Below are positions 1 through 5,627 of a DNA stretch of 13,343 nucleotides, one piece after another. Source of the stretch: Spirochaetaceae bacterium (GTDB taxonomy: Bacteria; Spirochaetota; Spirochaetia; Treponematales; Treponemataceae); assembly GCA_031290725.1 (NCBI GenBank), contig JAITMZ010000187.1, forward strand, positions 1 through 13,343, in the 5' to 3' direction. The translations under genes were made by a program, and so were the position numbers. Position 1 is the first letter of the stretch. Each line of letters opens with the position of its first letter. Under the pieces are notes generated by a model, which had not been told where the DNA came from, did no database searches, and worked only from the letters and a program-made list of their open reading frames with translations.

Positions 1-8
1 AGTTTGTC

Positions 9-20
9 GGGCTTTAGCCC
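9..20. other. 12-bp GC palindrome downstream of the motility operon
   Basis: GGGCTTTAGCCC is an inverted repeat with a 4-bp stem and 4-base loop, or a 5-bp stem with a very tight loop. It lies about 65 bases past the stop of the last motility gene. On the minus strand it is followed by GACAAACT rather than a T-run, so it is a poor intrinsic terminator in that direction. On the plus strand the following ATTT is only weakly U-rich. Function unknown. The rest of positions 1-83 is AT-rich with no supported gene. Confidence 0.3.
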
Positions 21-83
21 ATTTAATAGTGAATTTTGCGATTTATAGAAAAATTCTACCTTGCAAACTCGTCAATGGACGGG

Positions 84-548
84 TCATACTACAGATAAGT
101 AAATTTGCACTTCCGTGAGGGAAACCGACAATTCGTAGGCGATGCGCTCCGGGGACATACCTGCGGCGGCATATTCGGCCACCCTGTCCCGGACAGATTT
201 TTCCTGCGGCGGCTCCACACGGGTATCCGGAGGTTTAACGGAATCGGCGCCGCCCATCGGCAGTCCGGCGGAAAAATACTCGGCCATGACGGTGGGCTGT
301 GGGGGGGGTGCGGCAAAGCGCGGAGTGCGGCGATCCGCCTCTTCAATCAGGGCCTGCAATTCCCGAATACGGGCCTCGATCAGCGTAACGTTGCGGTCGG
401 TGGTGCGATTGTTTTCCAGGATGAGTTTGTCCACCTCTTCCCGAAGGTCCTGGAGCATGGCCTCCGGAGAAAACCGCCGGGAAAAACGGGCGAAAAAAAA
501 TACCCACAAGGCGGCGTTCACGCACACCAGAATGATGCCCAGCGTCAT
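84..548 (-). CDS. SwrB-like single-pass membrane protein with C-terminal helix-turn-helix
   Basis: This 154-residue protein has three parts. An uncleaved N-terminal membrane helix spans about residues 2-20 (LGIILVCVNAALWVFFFAR). A charged coiled-coil-like stretch spans about 30-74. After a proline-rich linker (78-118), a short helix-turn-helix-like segment spans about 120-151 (RVAEYAAAGMSPERIAYELS). Helix + coiled coil + terminal HTH is the architecture of DUF6115/SwrB and DUF2802 proteins. Bacillus SwrB is encoded just after sigD and promotes flagellar basal-body maturation. Here the gene also closes an operon headed by a sigma-28 gene, two bases after the previous stop (TAG-CC-ATG). A run of eight C residues on the coding strand encodes prolines 81-83, just ahead of the HTH. 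The SwrB assignment rests on architecture and position, not on an alignment. Its role is therefore inferred: a membrane-anchored flagellar-assembly factor. Confidence 0.75.
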   Translation of the reverse strand: MTLGIILVCVNAALWVFFFARFSRRFSPEAMLQDLREEVDKLILENNRTTDRNVTLIEARIRELQALIEEADRRTPRFAAPPPQPTVMAEYFSAGLPMGGADSVKPPDTRVEPPQEKSVRDRVAEYAAAGMSPERIAYELSVSLTEVQIYLSVV

Positions 549-550
549 GG

Positions 551-886
551 CTATCCCGAAATATCTACCCGGGTGCCCAGTCCCGGGTCTGTGATCAGGC
601 AGACAGGCAGGTCATCGCTCTGATCCCGGCGCCCGCGCTTTTGCCGCTTTTCGCCGGACTCCCCCTGTTCCGCAGATTCCTCCGTGTCCTTATGAACCGT
701 GAGCAACTGTGTGTCATCCGAAGAAAGCTCCTTCACCGAGGTGTTTTTTTTTATCTGCTGTTTGTTTTGCTCCGCGGCGTGAATTGACGCAGCCAGAGAC
801 ATCCCCTGCTGCTGATGTGTCGTGGTTTTGGCGACCTTATCAATGGAAGAATACAATGTTTGTATGTCAATGGGATTTATTGCCAT
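551..886 (-). CDS. Small hydrophilic protein of the fliA operon, function unknown
   Basis: This 111-residue, highly polar protein is rich in Gln, Lys, Glu and Asp and has no membrane segment or signal peptide. The ends look more constrained than the middle. The N terminus begins MAINPIDIQTLYSSIDKVAK and the C terminus ends LPVCLITDPGLGTRVDISG. Between them is a low-complexity charged region. I recall, without being able to search, short proteins opening with a similar 'PIDLQ' sequence in flagellar/sigma-28 loci of other bacteria, usually between a DUF342 gene and a DUF6115 gene. It starts five bases after the fapA stop, with AGGA just ahead of the ATG and overlapping that stop, so translational coupling is likely. 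A run of nine A on the coding strand (744-752) encodes a Lys-Lys-Asn. Existence is well supported by tight packing; function is not known. Confidence 0.75.
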   Translation of the reverse strand: MAINPIDIQTLYSSIDKVAKTTTHQQQGMSLAASIHAAEQNKQQIKKNTSVKELSSDDTQLLTVHKDTEESAEQGESGEKRQKRGRRDQSDDLPVCLITDPGLGTRVDISG

Positions 887-891
887 TTATC

Positions 892-2862
892 CTAACCTTT
901 TCTTCCTCCCTTCCCCCTGGCTCCATCTTTGGAAGTTTCGATCTGGGAGGGCACATACTTGCCCCGCTCTATGGTACCATCCTTATAGAAAAAGGTGACG
1001 GCATGCACTTCGGTTTTCAGATCCTGCCGGGCGTCGCGGATTACCATGCGGGTTCCCGGATACACCACATCGGACACGGAAATGACGCCGTTCAGTTTTG
1101 TTTCTTCCAGGATCATGCGGACGTCTTTTATATCGTTGTTCACCTGAACCAACTCGATGGTTATCTGGTCGCGCTTTTCCATCAATTCCGCCAGGGCCGT
1201 TTCTTTTTCCATCGGTAATTCCCGCAATTTTTGTTTTAGTTTTTGCAGTGAAGTAATGTTCAATTCATACCCTTCCAGAGTTTTCGCCAGGGACAGCCGC
1301 TTTTCCGACAACTCGTCGAAGCGCTTTTTCTGCGCGATGTCATAGCCCACTTCCAGCAGAGTTTCCAGTTCGCTGGAGGTACCGATGGTCTTGGCATTGA
1401 TCTCTTCCTTGGCGAACAGGTGACCGCCCACGATAACCGCCCGCCGTCCGTTCAGGATGATTCGCTGGTGCGCGATAACATGGGAGCTGATGATACCGTC
1501 GGCGACTATCACGTTTTCGATGGCCTCCAGACGGGCGTTTTGCACGAATTTTGCCCAAATGGACTTACCTGAACGGATAACCGCTTTATCCCGGCCGAAA
1601 ACACCGTTGGCCACCACGACGTTCCCATCCGCTTCAATGGAGGACATCCCCACCAGTCCCTTAACTTCCACATCCCCGGAGGCCTTCACCGAGAATCCGT
1701 CGTCCACATTTCCCTTCACGATAATCGTGCCGTGGAATACGATGTTCCCGCTCTTGATGGACACGCTGTCCACCTGCATGACCGATTCGATGGTAATTTT
1801 ACCGTTGATCAGCTCAACCTTGCCGTTTATATCGGCGACGATCATATTACCGTCGAGATGGACATTGTTACCCAGGGGCAGAGGAACATCCACGCCGTTC
1901 CTGGGGGTCAGTATTTTGCCATACAGTGTTCGACCATCCACGCCTAGTTCTGCGGGTTTTTTTTGCGCCACCGTTTGCCCTTTCACCACGTTTTGAATAA
2001 GGTTTGTTTCCTTAAAGTTGACCTGCCCACCCGCAGTTTCCTTGAGCAGTACCTTTGACTTGTCGGTTTCAAACAAATACTCAATATGCGCGTCGGCACC
2101 GTCCTTTGCCTTGATGCCCTTGACGATGATCACCGGCTGATTGTATACCGGATGATCGATAAAGTCTTCCATAGGCGAATAATCCACATTGTCCACAATA
2201 TGCAGTGCCCGACAGGAAGCGAGGACGCGCTCGCTGGAAATATCCGCACCGTTCCGCTCCGCCGGTTTTGCGGTGATGATTCCTTCCATTTCGTCTTGGG
2301 AAATCTGGATGTCAAACTGGGTATCCGCATTCTGATTATGGGAATACATCCCCACGGGCATGTACATGTTGTCGGTACCCTTGGTCATATACCGCTCAAT
2401 GAGCTTTTGATCTACGGAAGTATTGTCCGATTTCCCAATTTCCCGCATCACCCCTTGCAGGGTGACCGGCTTACCCGTGCCGCTGGGGGGGATAACTTTG
2501 AGCATAATATCGGTGCCAAAGCGCCGCACAAAGAATACCGCATCCGTGTCCGGCACCACTTCCACCACCGCCTGGACCGCTTGCTCTTCCGGAACAAACC
2601 CGTCCTGGGCCATCGCTTCCTGGACAATTTCTTGCAGATTGTTCACCCGGATAAACCAAGGCTTTTGCCCCAGCCCGATGATGCCCTTCCGGCCATGTTC
2701 CAGAATATCGTAGTCCAAAAAGGGCACCTTGGTCCTGAACTGGATGGCCGCATCTTCCAGCGCATCGTCTATGGAATCGGCGTATATTTTTAAAATGTTG
2801 ATTTTCCGGTCGGCCGCGAGCTTGTTTGATATGCCGGCCCGCACTTTATCCATGCTCACCAT
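892..2862 (-). CDS. fapA: FapA (DUF342) family flagellar assembly protein with Jag-N-like domain
   Basis: This 656-residue cytoplasmic protein has four visible parts. First, a Jag/KhpB-N-like segment (about 18-74) carries the typical FLDYDILEHGRKGIIGLG, followed by a WFIRV strand. Second, a FapA N-terminal region (about 180-345) includes FDIQISQDEMEG and LGVDGRTLYGKILTPRNG. Third, a right-handed beta-helix-like stretch (about 350-500) is full of short valine/isoleucine/glycine strands such as GNIVFHGTIIVKGNV and GDVEVKGLVG. Fourth, a coiled coil spans about 508-590, with a short beta-rich tail. FapA proteins are polymer-like and affect flagellation in Vibrio; the biochemical role is unsettled. 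The start is three bases after the fliA stop (TAG-CCT-ATG). A second in-frame ATG three codons in, or the GTG between, could also serve, because no strong ribosome-binding site separates them. Family assignment is firm; role in spirochaete motility is inferred from fliA linkage. Confidence 0.9.
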   Translation of the reverse strand: MVSMDKVRAGISNKLAADRKINILKIYADSIDDALEDAAIQFRTKVPFLDYDILEHGRKGIIGLGQKPWFIRVNNLQEIVQEAMAQDGFVPEEQAVQAVVEVVPDTDAVFFVRRFGTDIMLKVIPPSGTGKPVTLQGVMREIGKSDNTSVDQKLIERYMTKGTDNMYMPVGMYSHNQNADTQFDIQISQDEMEGIITAKPAERNGADISSERVLASCRALHIVDNVDYSPMEDFIDHPVYNQPVIIVKGIKAKDGADAHIEYLFETDKSKVLLKETAGGQVNFKETNLIQNVVKGQTVAQKKPAELGVDGRTLYGKILTPRNGVDVPLPLGNNVHLDGNMIVADINGKVELINGKITIESVMQVDSVSIKSGNIVFHGTIIVKGNVDDGFSVKASGDVEVKGLVGMSSIEADGNVVVANGVFGRDKAVIRSGKSIWAKFVQNARLEAIENVIVADGIISSHVIAHQRIILNGRRAVIVGGHLFAKEEINAKTIGTSSELETLLEVGYDIAQKKRFDELSEKRLSLAKTLEGYELNITSLQKLKQKLRELPMEKETALAELMEKRDQITIELVQVNNDIKDVRMILEETKLNGVISVSDVVYPGTRMVIRDARQDLKTEVHAVTFFYKDGTIERGKYVPSQIETSKDGARGKGGRKG

Positions 2863-2865
2863 AGG

Positions 2866-3660
2866 CTACATGATTCCTTTCCGCACATTGGTCAGCCTTG
2901 CTTTGAGCCTAAGGTTTGCCTTAGTGTGGAGTTGGGAAATCCTGGATTCACTTACCTGTAGAACCTGACCAATTTCTTTGAAGGTTAAATCCTCGTGATA
3001 GTATAGTACCAGCACCATCTTTTCTTTTTCCGGCAAATCGTTTATCGCGTCAGCAATGACCCGGCGCACCTCTTCGCGCTCCACGATCACATCGGGATTC
3101 ATACTGGCGGGGGATTCGATGGTGTCCACCATGGACATATGTTCCGTGTCGTCCCCGCCGGAATACCGGGAATCATTGTTCAGCGACACGATGCTGGTCC
3201 CGGAAACCTTCAACAAAGTCTGCTGCAACTCGGTTTCGCTGATCCCCATGCTTTTGGCGATCTCCGCGCCGCTGGCGGGACGCCCCAGCTTGGCCTCCAG
3301 CTCGCCGATCCGGTCTTCCAGTTCCCGGGCCTTTTGCCGTATCGACCGGGGTACCCAGTCAAGCCCCCGCAGCTCGTCAAAAATGGCTCCCCGGATGCGG
3401 GTGATAGCATAGGTTTTAAACTGTACTTTTTTATCCGGCTCAAATTTGTTGATGGCGTCCATGAGACCCAAGTTCCCGAAACTTACCAAGTCGTCGAACT
3501 CCAGGTTTGGCGGCAGTCCCGTAGCAATTTTGCCGGCGACGTATTTGACCAACGGCATATATTGTTTAATGAATGCATTCCGCAGTTCCAGAGAGTGGGT
3601 CTGCTTAAATTCAAGCCAAAGCTCATCTTCTGTTTTTCCTTCAAAAATTGACTCGTTCAT
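2866..3660 (-). CDS. fliA: RNA polymerase sigma factor for flagellar genes (FliA/WhiG, sigma-28)
   Basis: This 264-residue sigma-70 family group 3 factor directs RNA polymerase to late flagellar and chemotaxis promoters. Region 2 spans about residues 24-105, with DDLVSFGNLGLMDAINKF (core binding, 2.2) and FKTYAITRIRGAIFDELRGLDWVPRS (-10 recognition). Region 3 spans about 106-165. Region 4 spans about 205-255, with LPEKEKMVLVLYYHEDLTFKEIG and the HTH QVLQVSESRISQLHTKANLR. The long insert after region 2.4 and the WVPRS signature are typical of FliA/SigD/WhiG rather than heat-shock or housekeeping sigmas. AAAAGGG lies eight bases ahead of the ATG. It starts 23 bases after the preceding membrane-protein gene and is three bases from fapA, so these are cotranscribed. 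No FlgM anti-sigma gene is visible in the window. Confidence 0.95.
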   Translation of the reverse strand: MNESIFEGKTEDELWLEFKQTHSLELRNAFIKQYMPLVKYVAGKIATGLPPNLEFDDLVSFGNLGLMDAINKFEPDKKVQFKTYAITRIRGAIFDELRGLDWVPRSIRQKARELEDRIGELEAKLGRPASGAEIAKSMGISETELQQTLLKVSGTSIVSLNNDSRYSGGDDTEHMSMVDTIESPASMNPDVIVEREEVRRVIADAINDLPEKEKMVLVLYYHEDLTFKEIGQVLQVSESRISQLHTKANLRLKARLTNVRKGIM

Positions 3661-3683
3661 GTATTATGCCCTTTTATTTCTCT

Positions 3684-4298
3684 CTACGCATGATCCGCAG
3701 CTATCAGAGACTGAATCGACTTTGCGGCGGACATGGAGTCAAATCCTGCGGGAGTCGCACTGATAAATGTTTTAACCGGCGAATCGGCAGCTTTTTTATC
3801 TCCCCGCGGCGCTCCCTGTTCCTGCCTGCCCGGATTTCCGCTGTTCCCAGCACTGTCCTTCACAACGGGACCGGTAAAGGATGACCACAGTTCCCGAACA
3901 TCAAAATCTGGCTCCGGTTCGCCGGTTTTCTTCACCACGGCTCCTGGCCCGTCGGGCTTGCCGGAGTCGATGGCATTTCTGGCATCCGCCACCGCCTTAT
4001 CCAGACCCTGCAGCTCAAAGGTGGCAGGATCCTTTTCCTGCTGAAAATCAACGTCGTCGTCTACCGTTATGTCCACCTGGGGGGCAATCTTTTCGTCATC
4101 CCTGGATTCCTCCGCCGGCACGGTCAGCAATTTTGCCGCCAACACATTTATCCCCACAGCGATGATACCAAACAGAAGACCAAAAACAAGCGCCCGGAGC
4201 AACGCCGGGGAAATCCCTCCGCCGGACACTAATCCCACCAGGAAAGACAAGAGAAACCCACCTGCCGCCGCAAAAACAACATATTTCGGGTTAATCAT
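3684..4298 (-). CDS. Two-helix membrane protein between flhG and fliA, function unknown
   Basis: Starting at the ATG at 4298, this is 204 residues. Two membrane helices sit at about 6-24 (YVVFAAAGGFLLSFLVGLV) and 36-58 (ALVFGLLFGIIAVGINVLAA), joined by a short Gly/Ser-Pro loop. A long acidic, probably disordered tail follows. The tail ends in a helix-like motif, SMSAAKSIQSLIAADHA. Both termini are predicted to be cytoplasmic. I chose ATG 4298 because GGGAG lies nine bases ahead of it and because the sigma-70-type promoter at 4340-4368 would start RNA near 4333. That makes the upstream in-frame TTG (4334) implausible. I do not recognise a named family. A membrane protein in this position in treponemal motility operons is recalled, so a flagellar role is a reasonable but unproven inference. 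Confidence 0.75.
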   Translation of the reverse strand: MINPKYVVFAAAGGFLLSFLVGLVSGGGISPALLRALVFGLLFGIIAVGINVLAAKLLTVPAEESRDDEKIAPQVDITVDDDVDFQQEKDPATFELQGLDKAVADARNAIDSGKPDGPGAVVKKTGEPEPDFDVRELWSSFTGPVVKDSAGNSGNPGRQEQGAPRGDKKAADSPVKTFISATPAGFDSMSAAKSIQSLIAADHA

Positions 4299-4339
4299 GT
4301 GCTTTGCACTCCCAACAATTCTTCGCTCATTCAACTTTC

Positions 4340-4368
4340 AGAATAACAGATAAAATCGAAAACGTCAA
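4340..4368 (-). promoter_or_regulatory. Sigma-70-type promoter for the orf204-fliA-fapA operon
   Basis: On the minus strand TTGACG (4368-4363) is followed after exactly 17 bases by TATTCT (4345-4340). The -35 matches the consensus at 5/6 positions and the -10 at 4/6. It sits in the 86-base gap between the flhG stop and the membrane-protein ATG and predicts a transcript start near 4333. It gives the sigma-28 gene a housekeeping promoter independent of flhG read-through. Confidence 0.65.
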
Positions 4369-4384
4369 GGGGCAAGCGCAAAAT

Positions 4385-5266
4385 TTATGATTTTTTAAGA
4401 AATTTTCGCAAAAATCCCTGCATTCCCTGGGCATGAGCGGCGATACCTATCCGTTCCAGACGCCCGGTAATGTGCCGAACACACAAAGATGATTTGGACT
4501 GCGGGTCGGCGATCAAAAAAGGCTTCTGGCGGATTACCGATTGGGCCACCGCGGGGTCTTCGTAGATAAAACCCAGGTAGTCGATCCGAAAGCTCAAAAA
4601 TTGGGCCACGATGTTGATAATCCGGTCGGAGATGCGCTTGGCTTCGTCGGCGGAATGGACCCGGTTCACCAGGAGCTTCAGGTGGATGTCCTTGTCGAAC
4701 ATCTCCGTGGCAATAATTTTGATGATACCGTAGGCGTCGGTGATGGCCGTGGGTTCCGGGGTGGTAACCACGAAAACTTCGTCGGCGGCGGCGATAAATT
4801 GCAGCACGTTTTTCGCAATTCCCGCTCCGGTATCTATAATGATGATGTCCGCATTGCCGATGGTACAAAATTCTTCGGCAAAAAGCTCCAGCTCTATCTG
4901 GGTCATGTTGGCGATGGATGAAAAACCATTGGCTCCGGCCACAAAGCGGAAGCCGAATTCGGTGTCCTCAACGATTTCGCTCATTTTGCGCTGTTTATTG
5001 ATCACGTGGAGCAGGTTGTATTTGGGTACGATGTTCAAAATGACGTTGATATTGGCCATCCCCAGATCGCCGTCGATGAGGACCGTCTTTTTCCCCATCT
5101 GTGCATAGGCGATGGCCATGTTGATGGCGATGTTTGTCTTACCAACCCCGCCCTTCCCACTGGTCACGGCAATAACCAAGGCTTTTTTTGCGTCGCCGTT
5201 TTTTTTCTTTTGCAAAATTCCCTGGTCGGTCATGATTGCCCGCAACTCAGTCATTTGATCTTCCAT
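4385..5266 (-). CDS. flhG: FlhG (YlxH/MinD-family) flagellar placement ATPase
   Basis: This 293-residue MinD/ParA-family ATPase controls flagellar number and position, normally with the SRP-like GTPase FlhF. From the chosen ATG, the N terminus is MEDQMTELR, which contains the DQxxxLR activator motif that in FlhG proteins stimulates FlhF. Walker A is SGKGGVGKTN (about 36-45) with the deviant lysine K38 and K43. Walker A-prime is VLIDGDLGMAN (D65, D67). The switch II strand is IIIIDTGAG (D145). The C-terminal basic helix (GFLRKFLKK) suits membrane association. An upstream GTG at 5284 and a downstream ATG at 5254 are possible starts. The DQ motif rules out the latter, and the promoter at 5270-5299 argues against the former. 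flhF and flhA are not upstream; the neighbour is a divergent truB. Confidence 0.93.
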   Translation of the reverse strand: MEDQMTELRAIMTDQGILQKKKNGDAKKALVIAVTSGKGGVGKTNIAINMAIAYAQMGKKTVLIDGDLGMANINVILNIVPKYNLLHVINKQRKMSEIVEDTEFGFRFVAGANGFSSIANMTQIELELFAEEFCTIGNADIIIIDTGAGIAKNVLQFIAAADEVFVVTTPEPTAITDAYGIIKIIATEMFDKDIHLKLLVNRVHSADEAKRISDRIINIVAQFLSFRIDYLGFIYEDPAVAQSVIRQKPFLIADPQSKSSLCVRHITGRLERIGIAAHAQGMQGFLRKFLKKS

Positions 5267-5272
5267 ATCCCA

Positions 5273-5299
5273 AGTATACCACACTTCGTAAATTTATTC
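5273..5299 (-). promoter_or_regulatory. Proximal flhG promoter, extended -10
   Basis: On the minus strand TTGAAT is followed after 17 bases by TATACT (5278-5273), which is preceded by TGG, giving an extended -10 (TGnTATACT). The predicted start is near 5266, which is the A of the flhG ATG. If used, it would give a leaderless or almost leaderless flhG message. Confidence 0.5.
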
Positions 5300-5311
5300 A
5301 AGGGTCAATCT

Positions 5312-5320
5312 ATTATACCA
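5312..5320 (-). promoter_or_regulatory. Distal flhG promoter, consensus extended -10
   Basis: The minus strand reads TGGTATAAT, a perfect extended -10. No good -35 is seen at 16-18 bases, which extended -10 promoters can tolerate. The predicted start near 5305 would give a leader of about 39 bases, with only a weak GGGAT adjacent to the flhG ATG. It abuts one arm of the inverted duplication described separately. Confidence 0.5.
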
Positions 5321-5447
5321 GTAATTCAGAATTCAACCGCAAAGTCGAGGGAGTCGAATAAGTTTTTAGGATAAAACCTGATTTTTCCTTTTCTTTTTCG
5401 ACTTTTTGACTTCGCGGTAAGATTTGTTCTTGAATTTTGAATTGCTG
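5319..5447. repeat. Imperfect inverted duplication between flhG and truB
   Basis: Three blocks are shared in the same order on opposite strands. TTGAATTCTGAATTACTG (minus, 5336-5319) matches TTGAATTTTGAATTGCTG (plus, 5430-5447) at 16/18. GACTTTGCGGT (minus, 5346-5336) matches GACTTCGCGGT (plus, 5408-5418) at 10/11. CTTATTCGACT (minus, 5362-5352) matches CTTTTTCGACT (plus, 5393-5403) at 10/11. The plus arm has about 11 extra bases between the last two blocks. The centre (5363-5392) is AT-rich and unpaired. No gene lies here. Confidence 0.65.
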
Positions 5448-5485
5448 CAGGATAAACCCATAGGATTACCCAAAGTAAAAAAATA

Positions 5486-5494
5486 TGCTATAAT
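5486..5494 (+). promoter_or_regulatory. truB promoter, consensus extended -10
   Basis: TGCTATAAT (5486-5494) is a perfect extended -10. The hexamer 17 bases upstream, TTACCC, is a weak -35. The predicted start is about 5501, giving truB a leader of about 127 bases. Confidence 0.6.
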
Positions 5495-5500
5495 CATAAG

Positions 5501-5627
5501 CTGGCAGGGACGCCGGGATTGCCTCCCTGTGCGCACAACTGGGGGGCAAAGGTAGTGCACTCCCCGCACCTCTGTGTTTTCCTCCCAATGTGGGGCATTT
5601 TGCAGGCACTACGATAGAGGCTTATAC
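5501..5627 (+). ncRNA. Structured truB 5' leader (possible cis-regulatory RNA)
   Basis: The leader is GC-rich against an AT-rich background and folds locally by eye. CAGGGA (5505-5510) pairs with TCCCTG (5524-5529). GTAGTGC (5552-5558) pairs with GCACTAC (5606-5612). Nested inside, CCCCGCA (5562-5568) pairs with TGTGGGG (5589-5595), one pair being G-U. The 8-bp palindrome GTGCGCAC lies at 5529-5536. It ends at the truB ribosome-binding site (GAGG, 5617-5620). I compared it by eye with 6S, SRP and tmRNA, and with the FMN, TPP, cobalamin, glycine, c-di-GMP and preQ1 motifs, and saw no match. It could be a regulatory leader or a separate small RNA processed from it. Confidence 0.4.

Noticed and set aside
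9..20. Intrinsic terminator of the motility operon
   Set aside because: Short stem and no U-run on the minus strand.
2086..2793. 235-codon plus-strand frame opposite fapA
   Set aside because: Composition is typical of an antisense shadow (His/Arg/Ile-rich, no motifs) and the FapA frame is firmly supported.
4299..4334. TTG start adding 12 residues to the two-helix membrane protein
   Set aside because: The predicted transcript begins at about the same base and the ATG at 4298 has a better-placed GGGAG.
5366..5569. 67-codon minus-strand frame in the flhG/truB intergenic region
   Set aside because: It covers the truB promoter and inverted repeat, has Lys-rich low-complexity ends, no good ribosome-binding site and no motif.
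5574..5627. GTG start adding 18 residues to TruB
   Set aside because: The extension lies inside the structured leader, has no ribosome-binding site, and the family N terminus begins at the ATG at 5628.
5501..5627. truB leader as 6S RNA, SRP RNA or a known riboswitch
   Set aside because: None of the conserved core sequences or layouts I know for these families is visible; only the local hairpins are.
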